Assembly (NCBI GenBank): GCA_000507305.1
Contig: DF239344.1
Location: forward strand, 77,127 to 141,126
Reading direction: 5' to 3'
DNA: 64,000 nt
From: Breviolum minutum Mf 1.05b.01
Lineage: Eukaryota; Sar; Dinophyceae; Suessiales; Symbiodiniaceae
How positions within the stretch are numbered: the first letter of the stretch is position 1; each line of letters begins with the position of its first letter. Made by a program: the position numbers and the translations under genes. Below, one piece after another: positions 12,377 through 23,059 of this stretch. The notes beneath the pieces were generated by a model that worked only from the letters and a program-made list of their open reading frames with translations, was not told the DNA's origin and did not search any database.

Positions 12377-14600
12377 CTAAGTGGAGCACGGCCCTTCTGG
12401 CGGCATGTTCAGTCCGGGGGCTGCTGGTACTCCTAGGTCCCGTCGCCATTCCAGGTGCAGCATATAACACAGCGCTGCAATTCACATTGCAAACATTGTG
12501 TAAACTTGTGTCTAGGAGCAGAGTTGACAAGGAGCAGGAAAGGGACCTTTCATGACCTTTCTGATGACCCTTCACAGTCGTACAGTACAAGAAAGACACC
12601 AATAGTCTTTAGTCTGAGCTGTCGGGGTTGATATTACGTTCCCATGATCAATCGACTTCGATATAATCCCTTAAGCAAGAGCACGCAAGAATTCTTGGTG
12701 CGGTATGCGCAAGGCGCACAACCATATTTGTGATATTTTGTAATATGATCTTTGTTTAGGTTGTGTAGCGTTACTGGAATCACCACATCCTGGTTGCCAA
12801 AGCCGACATCTTTTCGCAGGCTCTCCTCGCATCCCAAAGCTGTTGACCTGCCATACATAGAGACATGGGTGACATGGGATGAAAACCGGTGATGACAAGC
12901 AGCTTTGAAGCTACGTCCAACGAATCAAAGTCAAGACAATCTGGAAAGCATACCAGTTCTGTTTTATGGTTATTTTTCAGAAGCAGATCTGAGGAAGATC
13001 AATGATGTCAGTGACTCACACTTGTTGTTGCAGTCATTGAACCGTTGATGATGATGTATCTGTGTAGGCTGCAAACAAGCAGACAAAGTTCAAAGTAAGA
13101 ACTGCTGTTCATCTGATTTTAGCAGGACTACTTCTGCGAAAGATCGGTTCTCCTCGGTTCCCTCATGAGCGGATTCTCCGGTGGGGCTTTTCGTGACACC
13201 AAACGTCAAACAGCAAGAAATGCTCTGTAGTTTCAAGCAATTCTAAGTACTAAGTCTCCAGATTTCACAAAACTTCCCTTCCCGGCCTGTCCCCCAAGGT
13301 CGGGGTACTTGTTGTGGAGCAGCTGCAAACGCTGGAGAAGCATCATTTGCTCAGTTTGAACCTGTCATTCTCGTCTGAACTACTGAGCACTTTCTAGGCA
13401 AATGAAGGGTGAAAACCATGTCGGAAGCCAAGTTGTGAAAGTGGAGAAAAGATGAATGAGAAAAGGAGGTATACTCTGGCGGCAATAGTCCAAATCCTTT
13501 TGTATATCTTGTCATCTTTTTGTAAATACATATTATGAGCATCGCTCACTGTGTGCAAGTACATATCATATCGTAAACATAGCTGCAAATCCCATTTCAA
13601 AACTCGCAAAGATCGAAAAAGAACGGCCAACGGCTCATCATCCAGACCTGCTGGCGCATGCTTTCGGCCGCGCCAAAGTTCATCATACCACCTTGGGCCT
13701 GCATACCAACTTGTGCCTGCGCCCAAGGTTACAGTGTGTGTGGTGAAGACAAAGTGGAGGTACCTCTTTGATCTTCGACAAAGACCACTGTACATCAACA
13801 ATGTTTGACAAATCATGACAAATCCATACACTTGACAGCCGCTGTTTCAGAATGTATGAGTTCGGGACGGCTGCATAACGAAGCCGTCCAACCGGAAGGA
13901 ACGAAAAAAACACACAAAAAAAAAGAAAACGTCATACGGAGTCATACGTCTGTAATCGTCTGGACTGCCTTGCCTGGTTTGCCTGGTTTGCATTGGCCAT
14001 CAGTGCGTCAATTGCCTTCCTGTGCCTGACCTCGCAGTGAATGCAATCTAAGCAGAGGTGCCGGATCCATGACTTACCATGCATGTCATGGCTATCCTTT
14101 CCTCCAACGGAAAAGTGTTCATGACAGAAAAGGTGAACATATGGAAAAACTACAGAAGGGTGTATATGCAACATGGAGCCTGCAGACCGACCGGGAATCG
14201 TGGACCTAGTAGACCTTATTCCTTTTCCTGTTCCAAAGGATGATTTTTAGCTTCCATGTCAATTACACTGTTTCATAATGAATTAATGATTAATGAATTA
14301 TATCACTTGTTTACTGTGTGTAGTTTCCAAGGGCCTACCAAACAAGAACCCCAAGTGGATTGAAATCATCTCTGGAGTCGATTGTGCAAGAATCAAGTAA
14401 TGTTGCTCTAGAAAACCTCTCAGGATCTCCCAGCCTCACAACCTCAATTCAGTGGCATTGCCATGCCTAATCTTTTTATATCTTTTTGTGATGGCGGCAG
14501 TGACCATCTGGGCACCCCTAGCACTTGTTAGAGCTTCATCAAGGATGCCCAGAGCCTTGCAGAAAGGCATGATGGATTCTCTTGCGGCAAGAACATCCAT
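12377..14600 (-). CDS. Six-exon minus-strand gene, unknown protein of about 164 residues
   Basis: Six exons join in consistent phase: 14505-14600 (ATG start, MDVLAARESIMPFCKALG), 13974-14096 (His/Cys-rich SWIRHLCLDCIHCEVRHRK, GC donor AACCAG|GCAAGG), 13764-13841 (VWICHDLSNIVDVQWSL), 13648-13716 (AQVGMQAQGGMMNFGAAES), 12775-12847 (VNSFGMRGEPAKRCRLWQ) and 12377-12432, ending in TAG after MPPEGPCST. The third intron-exon step has a very short intron of 47 nt. Start choice: a CTGTACCAG acceptor lies 16 bp upstream of the ATG, which would suit spliced-leader addition; the exon can also be read upstream to that acceptor. The C-x2-C-x2-C cluster could bind metal, but no known domain is evident. The frames of the fourth to sixth exons were chosen partly because they keep phase. 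Confidence 0.5.
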
Positions 14601-14695
14601 GAAATCAGATGCACACCTGGTACAGTGGGAGTAATTCAAATCAGTTCGTCATAGCCATAAACCTGAAGTTTCTGAGCTTCATCCATGGACATTCG

Positions 14696-16940
14696 TTATG
14701 GTGCAAGGTGTAGAGAATTGAGTGCATTATATAAATCGATCCATGTTCGACCAACCAAACGTGACATGGCAAGTAGCGACAATAATGATCTGAATTGCCC
14801 CGCCTGAAAAATGCCTTGTTCATCCAAAAATGGAGCCGTTTCCATGACAGTGTTAACCTGGCATTCAGCTTCTGTGATGGTTCGGAGATTCAGGTTGGAC
14901 CAGTGGGCCTGCCACTTGAAAGATCAGACTTTCACCGCTCAATGGAAGTGGTAAGCCGGTGGGTAATCACACAGAACTGCTGGAATGACGTGCATACACG
15001 TCAGTGGCACTAACACTTACATACATTTACAAACTGTCTAACTGTCATTTGGGTGAATTGTTGAAACCTCAAAGTTCTCATGGCGGTAGGGTCTTAGTGA
15101 TGTATGTTGTCGTTCTTCATCTTATTCATAATCTTCATTTTCTTCTTTTTGTTCTTGTTGTTGCCACTCTTGTTGCTTTCGTTGTTGCAGTTGTAGATGT
15201 TGTTTATAAGGATGAAAATGAAAAGGGGATGAGGATGAGGATGAGGATGGGATTAGGATGAGGACAAGGACGATGATGAGGATGCTAATGAGAATGATGA
15301 TGAGGATGATGAGGATGACGATGATGATGAGGATGAGGATATGACGAGGATGAGGATGAAACAAATGCAAAGCAGCAAAGGCAGCAAAAGCAACAAAACC
15401 AGCAAAAGCAGAAGGATGAAAGGCACCAGAAGCAACAAAAGCAAAAGCGTGGAAAGCGATGAGCAAAAAGCGGCAACAGCTAAGTATGTATACCGTATAC
15501 CTGTAGACATCACACATACAATACAAGTGTCTGTGTGGCTTGATTGCGAAATATTGTGAATACATGGGTACAAAATGGTACAAGCATGTAGGCACACACA
15601 TCATATCCATCAAAATCATTCACATCACATGTAATGAGTGTATAATCATCATATACTACAATCATAATCTATAGATTATTCTAGATTATATATATCATAT
15701 AAGTATATTTAATGCATCAACAATAATTGGAGGATTAGGATGATTGCATGTGTTTGAAGCTCAACCGGTAGGTGGTAGCAAGCATGCATGCACTGGTTTG
15801 AGAAGTTGCACCGAATCCCAAAAGATATAGCGGCAACATGGCGCACCCATTGATTGTTGCGCGATGGAATGGCGTCAAAAATTGATTGCCTGAGCACGGA
15901 ACAATCCAAGGGGTGTTTTCAGAGACCTCCGAGAAAAATCTAGTACGACCTGGCCCAGAATCCTGTACAAGCGCTTTACTGTACTCTAGGGGGAACTCCT
16001 AGAAATCACAGACATCTACACCCGCCCCAACAACCCTAAAAAGAACAAGGACAAAAATATTGCTTTGAGACAGGAATTTGTAGACATGTCTCCAAAAAAG
16101 CTGTGCAAGTCACAGAATGGCCATTCTTGTAGAAATCTCCAGGTCACTTGGGTGGGGTCTGAAGTTTTGCATGCCAGTTTTCAAAGGTCGAGTCTAATCC
16201 CGAAGTATCAGTATAGTGTATGGTACTACATTAACCAATTACTACCCCGATCTACCCCAGTACTGGGTTGATCGAATCATGTGTTGTCAAGCCCTTGAGT
16301 TGTAGAACGACAAGACAAGGCACGGTGAGACGGGCGAACTGGTCGGCGACATTGCACTGAATGGGCTACCCATGGCCTCAGGATGGAATTTGAAAAAGCT
16401 GCAAGTTTGAGGAATACTTACGGGGTCTATATCCTTAGTAGTCTTTCACGAAAAGGAACCTTGATAGATAGACTTACATCAATTAATATGTGCCTGCCTT
16501 TTCCAAATGCATGTAAACAAGCACAACAAGGACCCTGTACTAGAATTCTCTGAGCTGGCAGAGGGGACTTCATATACTCTTCATATGGAATTGGTGCCAA
16601 ATCTGCACAGCGGGCAATTTCCACTATAGCAAACCAAATATATTAGAGCTTCGTGGTAGAAAGTATGCAAGATCCCGGTGCGTGCAGACTGCAAGGTGGC
16701 ACGGCCAAGGAATTCAATCAAGCTACAGATACAGTAATACTACATTTCATTACGGTTGATTATATACTGCAATTGATATACTTATTACAAATTGGCGGTG
16801 ATGTTTATATCGATAATTGAATACAAAAGACGAGCTGCTGGAGTAGCATAGAGCTGCTGAGCATTTGGACCAATCTGGTTACCTGCAGCATCGGAAACCG
16901 TAGCAGGACAGGACGGTATCATCGACATGTTCATGTTCAT
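14696..16940 (-). CDS. Minus-strand gene with identified N-terminus and C-terminus, unknown function
   Basis: The 5' part chains well: 16883-16940 (MNMNMSMIPSCPATVSDAA, GT donor), 16478-16623 (EIARCADLAPIPYEEYMKS, then ILVQGPCCACLHAFGKG, donor ATTGAT|GTAAGT), 16324-16376 (AMGSPFSAMSPTSSPVS) and 15812-15889 (SIFDAIPSRNNQWVRHVAA). The 3' part is 14858-14914 (WQAHWSNLNLRTITEAEC) and 14696-14803 (FRSLLSLLAMSRLVGRTWID, then LYNALNSLHLAP, stop TAA). The link between the two halves crosses the repeat-rich stretch at 15.1-15.5 kb and at least one exon is missing there. A plus-strand frame also competes over 14842-15013. No family is recognised. Confidence 0.45.
15205..15480. repeat. Purine-rich (GGATGA/GATGAT)n tract followed by (AGCAAA)-type tract
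   Basis: From 15205 to 15360 the plus strand is an imperfect GAGGAT/GATGAT repeat. From 15361 to 15480 it becomes an imperfect GCAGCAAAAGCAACAAA repeat. The purine strand yields spurious Met/Arg- and Lys/Ser-rich frames. The tract probably lies within an intron of the gene at 14696-16940. Confidence 0.85.
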
Positions 16941-17159
16941 GGCGCAGCCTAGGACTATTGCCAGTCGTTCAGGTGACTGACTTGGAAAAACCGCTCACCA
17001 AGCGATTCAAGTTTGGATGCAATCCTAACTCGATATTGACTCAAATGCTATCAAAATTGCAAGTGAGCAATGTTCAAGCCCTTCTGACATTCCATTATAC
17101 TGGTTGCTCAATAGGGATCTTTATCATGGCTTACTGGCTTACTATCTAAAAATGTATAG

Positions 17160-17345
17160 AATCTCCATATATACTACGGCTACCACTACCACTACAGTAC
17201 CGCTACGACTACCACTATACCACTACTACTACGACTACGACAACTACGACTACGACTACAGCTTCACCACCACCACAACCTCCCCGGCGACGACGACGAA
17301 GAGGACGTCAACTACCACCACAACAATCTGACTACCACTGCCACG
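17160..17345. repeat. Imperfect (ACT/ACG/CCA)n trinucleotide tract
   Basis: A pyrimidine/adenine trinucleotide run (CTACGACTACCACTA type) grading into GACGACGACG and CCACCACCA. It gives Tyr-Asp-rich and Thr-rich spurious frames. Confidence 0.85.
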
Positions 17346-18046
17346 ACCACTCCAATACGAGCAGCAGTAGCAGCCGCATCAGCGACAGCAGCAACAGCAA
17401 CTGTAGCAACGATCCAGACAACAACTCCAAACGGCACAAAGGAGCAGGTGAAGAGGAAAAGCAAAGACCAAAAAGAAGAAGCGTGTAAATAAGAGTATAT
17501 TATGATATGATATGTAAGACACCTGCGAGCGGTGTATGTGGGGACTATGACAAGCTGTTTGATGGTCATGAAGCCTGCATTATTGTGCCAAGAAGTGCTC
17601 CGCAGTTCAATCACCCAAACCCCCACCCATTCCACGCTCGCAGGCCTTGGGACAGGACGTTCTGAGCATTCAAGAACATCTTCGCGGGATGCATTGTTGC
17701 TGCAAATCGCTACCTGGGTGACCAAATCTCGAAAACTGGCTCGTATGTCATGACGATATAAGATCGCCTCCTCTTCAAGGCTTCCGTGCTTAAACAACTG
17801 GACAAACGATGAGTTTTAAGCCACAGGGAAAACACGACATTGTCTTCCGGTGTTATTTTTCCGGAATGTTCCACTGGCAGGTGTGGCCGAGCTTTTTCAA
17901 TCGAGCTCACGCGTCTTTGGCTGCCACATCAGAAAGCCTCTCATGCGGGTTTTGACTCTTCACCTCAAGGTTCGGAGAAAGGAATCTAAAGACTCTACAG
18001 AGTTCTCATGAAGAAACCTTCAGGAAAGCAGGGATACCCGAAAAAC

Positions 18047-18590
18047 CGTGAAAACATATGAAAATAGAGTTGCTCCATCACTTCCATCAAAATCGTTTGG
18101 TCGCCGCTTGCCAAGCCAATGCGTTTTTGCAGCCATCTCTGCTCTTGTTGGCTGAAACTAGGCATCTGTACCGAAAAGTAAGTCACGGCGCCCACAAAAA
18201 TGTGCCAACCGCCGTGCCAAAGCCGAAGATAATCCTGAAATGGATCACTGCATCAGGGGAATCAATTGCCAACCACAATTTGTTGAAAAATCACAGCAAG
18301 ATCTCCCCAGAGCTCCTTTCTCTCATCCAAACCTTTGTAGAAACATAGCCCAGCACTGCAGCTTGAAAGAAAGGCCTGGTCAAACTCTGAAGCTCGAAAC
18401 CCCACAGAAGCGTGGTCACCAGGATCCTTTGATCACCTATTGCAAAACCCTCTATTCTACCGACCTGATAACACCTTTTAGATTTTTAGGATCTTGTTTA
18501 CGAATTGCTTTGTCTGCCTTGTTGAGAACGCTGTCCCTACCCTTCCGGCATCCCACCTTGAAGAGGTCTCTCTTGCTGAAGCTTGGACAC
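18047..18590 (-). CDS. Minus-strand gene fragment, three exons, unknown function
   Basis: Three exons keep phase. 18475-18590 is Lys/Arg-rich (SKRDLFKVGCRKGRDSVLNK, then ADKAIRKQDPKNL). 18333-18436 reads RILVTTLLWGFELQSLTRPF followed by FQAAVLGYVSTK. 18047-18234, after a strong CATTTCAG acceptor, reads YLRLWHGGWHIFVGAVTYF, then EQRWLQKRIGLASGDQ and EVMEQLYFHMFS. The second and third exons contain hydrophobic/aromatic stretches that could be membrane-associated. The intron between the first two would be only 38 nt, which is suspect; the 98-nt intron between the second and third is more normal. The 5' and 3' ends are not found. Confidence 0.45.
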
Positions 18591-19243
18591 CTGTTCAATG
18601 TTACATGGAAGACAACAGAAGACTCAAAAAAAGCGCCACTGCTGCGACTTGCTTTTGAAGGGACTTCCGTTGGACAAAAATGGAAAAACTATCAACAACT
18701 GGTGAAAAATATGTGTTCAGATGTGTTCAGTTCATGATTAAAATATCACGGAATTGGAGCCGGCTTTCCAATGTTATGAATGATTGAACCAATGGACTGA
18801 GTTCACGAATCGGCGGCTGATTCTTTACATAACACATACTAGAAGCTATTTGGTCGCGTCATGATGAATTCATCAACCTGAAAAATCCTGAAAGAAGGTG
18901 GTTTCCCCAAGTCATGTGCAGTTTATGTCTTGTACAGAGTCTTACACAGAGTCTAGAGATGTCTAGAATGGCCCTGTTCAAGAGACATGCTCTCATTATT
19001 CAGATATTGCTTGGCTGATGCCGATGACGCCTCCTCCAGAAAGCGAGCTCCAGAAGAAGTAGGAAAATGCCAAAGACCTTGACTGACCCTCCACTGAAAC
19101 GACAAACTCTTGGCTCAAGTTACAGCGCGTTAATTAACACTGGGATGTTGTGTGTCTTAAAGGCCAACCCGCAAAAGTCCATCGTCAAGCAACTCGAATA
19201 GTACTCTATACAACTCTATACAGTTTTCGTGCAAATAAAAGAG

Positions 19244-19573
19244 GCGTTGACCCGAAAAGCTACCACCACTTATGGGGTCAGAAGCTCCTTATGGGCCGTT
19301 CAGAAAGAAGAATCTTTCTAAATCTATGGCTGCAACACCTCGTTAAGTCTTCCATTCCTACGACCAACGCCCCTGAAACATCCTACAAAGACTGGATGAG
19401 GTTGCCAGCCGGACCGCCAGCCACACGAAACTTTTGCTCCGAGAGACCAAGGGTATGATGCTGTGCATCAAGTTCCAGGGTGCAGCCACCTGGAAGCAAA
19501 TGACCACCGCTGTTGCCAGCGAGTTCCTCGGATGCCCATCGATGACCGGCGATTGTCTTAGAGTCTTGCAAGG
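19244..19573 (+). CDS. Plus-strand gene fragment, two exons, unknown function
   Basis: 19244-19341 (acceptor AAAAGAG, donor CACCTC|GTTAAG) reads VDPKSYHHLWGQKLLMGRSE then IFLNLWLQHL. 19401-19573 (acceptor GGATGAG, donor GCAAGG|GTAATT) reads SHTKLLLRETKGMMLCIKF then WKQMTTAVASEFLGCPSM. The second exon has clearly GC-rich third positions in this frame, which is why the plus strand is preferred although two minus-strand frames are also open. The intron would be 59 nt. A further plus-strand frame at about 19733-19850 may be the next exon. This is one of only two places where the plus strand looks coding. Confidence 0.45.
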
Positions 19574-20049
19574 GTAATTCTATGTCACGATATATTTCAT
19601 GACATTCTATATTTTATGCCCCCAGAAACCATCCCAAAGCAGAATATGTAATCCTACTTCGCTTTCTCATGAATCTGGGATAAACAGAATACTGTAGATT
19701 GAGTTCTAAAGAGAAAGGATTTTTGAGCCCCTTTGCTCAACGCTACAATCACGCCCACCGGCCTCAACGTTCCAGGCCAAGTCTCCGTAGCTCACGAAAA
19801 GCACTGGGCCTTGGGCCCTAGCTCGGCACGGCTGACACGGGTTCAGAAAAAACAATGTGTACATGTAACGATTCTGCATTCTGACCAAGGGTTTTTCAAT
19901 CATGGAACGTCATCTTCTTGCTACAGTTCAAACAAAGGATTGGTGAACCGCTTGTCTATAGGGAGTTATAGGGATGAGATCAACTGCATCAGAAAGAGCA
20001 CAAACCTGGCTCAGTGTGTCTTCAATCATTTCAACGCAGCAAATGAAAC

Positions 20050-20332
20050 TACCAAACATGATGCCTATGATTAGCTGACATTGCTGACATGGATCCTGCC
20101 TGAGCAAAATTGGCAATGTTCAACAGTAATGCGGTGATGGCCTTGAAGAACCGAATCTGCACAAATTGTGAGGAATGTTTGGGGTTGGCAATGCCTCGAG
20201 CTGTGTGATTCAGTGTAGCAAGCTCTTGCATGTTCCATCATGTTCCTAGTGGCAACGTGAAACAATTCCAGCAAAGCTACGAAAACATTGTCCATATGAT
20301 GCCATCGACCATGATTGAAGCCTGATGTCACA
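20050..20332 (-). CDS. Candidate minus-strand exons, unknown function
   Basis: Two overlapping minus-strand frames look coding in succession. The upstream one, after a GTGACATCAG acceptor at about 20329, reads HHMDNVFVALLELFHVATRN. The downstream one reads LATLNHTARGIANPKHSSQF followed by FKAITALLLNIANFAQ up to a GC donor, GCTCAG|GCAGGA. The frames differ and I found no splice pair that joins them cleanly. The open frame at about 20930-21020 (PPERHVAWMLMFSVPFGPS, donor AGTCAA|GTGTGC) may be an earlier exon. Confidence 0.35.
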
Positions 20333-21258
20333 CGGTTCGCACAAGAAAGCTATGGGACCCACGCTGCGAGGTCAGATGTTTTGGTACTGTACAACATGTG
20401 CTGAGGATGGTTGCAAAGTGCCCCACCTCACCTCATTATCTTTTTGGCTCGGAAACATGACTAAACATGCCGAATGTTGACATCATCAGCTTGGTCGATC
20501 AATAACCAACGATTGGCACAAACAGCGAACCATGAACCCATTTCTGCCTAGGAAATTCACTTGCAGGCTCTCCGCTACATGGTAGATGGTTGAGGTCAGC
20601 ATAGCGAAGAAACCTCAGAATATCTCAGAATGATGGTGCAAACTCTGAGTAGATGGGCGTGTAATCACAAATAGGAGTATGTATGACGGATCATATTTTA
20701 TTCAAAACAGAAGTTCAAAGATGTTCAAAAATATCTAAAACAAATGTCATGTACCACTTCTTTAGCAAAAGCAATACATACAGTAGTAGTTTTAAAGTGT
20801 ACATAATCATAAATCACATATCATATCATTACATTACAAAAACGACAAGGACTTCCTACGCACGCTACAATAGCAGGTGCACATGACGTTTAGATCAGTA
20901 CTACCATTGAAAAGTACTATGCTGCACACTTGACTTGGACCAAATGGCACAGAAAACATCAACATCCAGGCAACGTGCCTTTCGGGCGGCTCTATTTGCA
21001 ACACAACGTGAAGACATTCAATCATATTGCTTGAATCATATTGAATCTATTGCCTTTATTCTGATTCCAGTATTGTGAAAAGATCTGACTCAACTTTACC
21101 AAGGCAACAGACTTCAACAGACCACTGGTTTTGAATATAGATTTACAATGATTTACAGTATGTTTTGCTCAAAGCTTACTCCACTTCTCAACAATCTTTA
21201 TGGCTATGAAGAACCTTCGGAGGAGCTAGCAATTGAAGAGGGCTCCTTTACTGAAGGA

Positions 21259-22995
21259 TCAAATCTTCTTGGACAAGGGTCCCATGATGCACTCGTAGTG
21301 CATCTCTTCCTGCAGTTCGATGTGCGAAAAATGTAAATCCGCAATCCACCATAGCTATTCGTTCATGATGTATAGTCAGTCCGTAATGTTGTGGGATGGC
21401 AACCTCTTGTCACAAAGCTGATACAGTAGCTCTAAAACATAAAAATGCATCATGTGCACAAGTCACCCAGTAGCTTTTAAGCAGAGCATCCCTGAGAGAT
21501 CCAACTTCTTTGCTTTGCTTTTGGCTCTGACTGGGATACAATGCCAAGCATAAAGCGCCCCCCCTTTTTGCACAGCCAGTCCACCACTGAGGATCTAAAC
21601 GCCCCAAATATAATTAAATTTAATACGTACATCTATCATCATCAAACTGGATATGCAAACCTTAGATTCTGATTCTAACATTAGAGGGGGACAAAACTGC
21701 ATGGACAATGACGAAAGCATCTGCGCCCGGTACGCCTGTACCTCGAGTCGCAGAGTACAAGTACTGCACTGTCATGATTCTCCCACAATGGATATGTCAT
21801 ATATGTTGATAGACGCATTTCATGGCATTTCCATGTCAGAGGACATTTGCTAGCCGCTTGTTTTCCGCTACCAGCCCCAAGCCTGAAAGGTCAAAACGCA
21901 TGCAGGCATCAGAGACAAGTTTGTTGCTCCCGTCCAGAGAGCCTGCTTTTCCATTCTCAACTGCTTCCGCAGTCGTCAATGGAAGAATTTAAAACCGCTT
22001 CAAGGAACAAACGTCTCCATATGAACTCAAACCAACCACCCTTTCTTGCTTCTGAAACCTCGAGGGAATGCCCTTTCAAATTCCAAAATCTTGTCGGCAC
22101 ACTCAAATTGGTCTGTGGAATTGAATGGATATGAAACATTCAGAACTCTGGAACACCTCTGCCCAAATACCCCTAAGCACAAAAGCCAGCCTTGAAACCA
22201 CACTAGAGGCCTGCACTATGAATCCTAGCATGGAAGGGACATACATACTATGGATGTTCCTGGGCTTGACAATCCTTGCCCGCCATTTATTTCCGACCGT
22301 TGCTCACCGTTGTCACTTAAAAACGCTGAAAGCATCCCTTGAACCTGGATCCACCGCTCATCTTCTGTCAGAGCCATGAAGCGTGAAGGCAGGAAGCCGC
22401 TGGAGACAATCGAAAGGGGTCAATATGAACCAATATGAACCAATATGGACCAATATGGACCAATATCATCCAATACCTATCGGCCAATATCGGCAATCTG
22501 TTTGATTGAATTGGAGCATTGGACACCGCCACTCTTGTCTTGATGGAGACATTGGATTGGCAGGCAGAAAAGACTATGATCAAACTTACAGTCACAGTGT
22601 CTTGCGTGTCTACAGCTACAGTTACAGAACATGTCCATGCACCATGGCTGTATGATTTCTTGAGGTGGTTCTAGAATGTTCTAGATTTTTTGGAAACAGA
22701 GCACCTTTGAAAAACGGAGTGGATGTTATACATTTCTAAAATGCTGATCCAATTGAGTTGAATGACAGCTGCGCGAAGGGAAAGGAGGGAGTCCGACCTT
22801 CACAAACAGTGCACAAAGTTCACCCTCAAGTCTTGTTGACTGGACAGTAGTGTTGTACGACAGCCCAAAATTGCTATCCAATCGCCTCTCATAAGAAAAG
22901 GACAAAGGATCCTCCTCAAGATTGATTAAACCGATCCCTTCGACCGTGAAGATCATGAAGATCTCGAGGAGATATCTGCAACTCATATAAACCAT
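21259..22995 (-). CDS. Five-exon minus-strand gene, unknown function, C-terminus identified
   Basis: All junctions keep phase: 22945-22995 (acceptor ATTTTTCAG; GLYELQISPRDLHDLH), 22308-22364 (DERWIQVQGMLSAFLSDN, donor AACG|GTGAGC), 22033-22112 (QFECADKILEFERAFPRGF, then RSKKGWL), 21467-21586 (WWTGCAKRGGALCLALYPS, then QSKEVGSLRDALLKSYW, donor GTGACT) and 21259-21354 (WIADLHFSHIELQEEMHYE, then CIMGPLSKKI, stop TGA). The protein is mixed hydrophobic/charged with several Trp residues around the last junction (YW|LWW). No family is recognised. The start was not found upstream of 22995; a GC-rich stretch at 23.06-23.17 kb has an Ala/Leu/Pro-rich minus frame that might be the N-terminus. Confidence 0.65.
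22421..22480. repeat. Tandem decamer repeat, six copies
   Basis: Six 10-bp units in exact register: CAATATGAAC twice, CAATATGGAC twice, CAATATCATC, CAATACCTAT. It lies in an intron or flank of the gene at 21259-22995. Confidence 0.95.
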
Positions 22996-23059
22996 CTGAA
23001 AAATAGATGGCACATGTGGGATAAACACGTATGTATAAACTAATTGCCCTCAGCCTCTT

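Noticed and set aside
15122-15619. 165-codon minus-strand frame rich in Ile, Leu, Ser and Phe
   Set aside because: Produced by the GGATGA/GATGAT and AGCAAA repeat tracts.
17104-17331. Tyr/Thr-rich plus-strand frame
   Set aside because: Trinucleotide repeat artefact.
17312-17797. 161-codon minus-strand frame and competing plus- and minus-strand frames
   Set aside because: At least three frames look protein-like (for example FDGHEACIIVPRSAPQF on the plus strand); none gave a phase-matched partner, so no gene is called.
19090-19130. Segment TTGGCTCAAG resembling the 3' end of the dinoflagellate spliced leader
   Set aside because: Only the last ten bases match; the preceding bases do not, so a relic spliced leader from a retroposed transcript is not supported.
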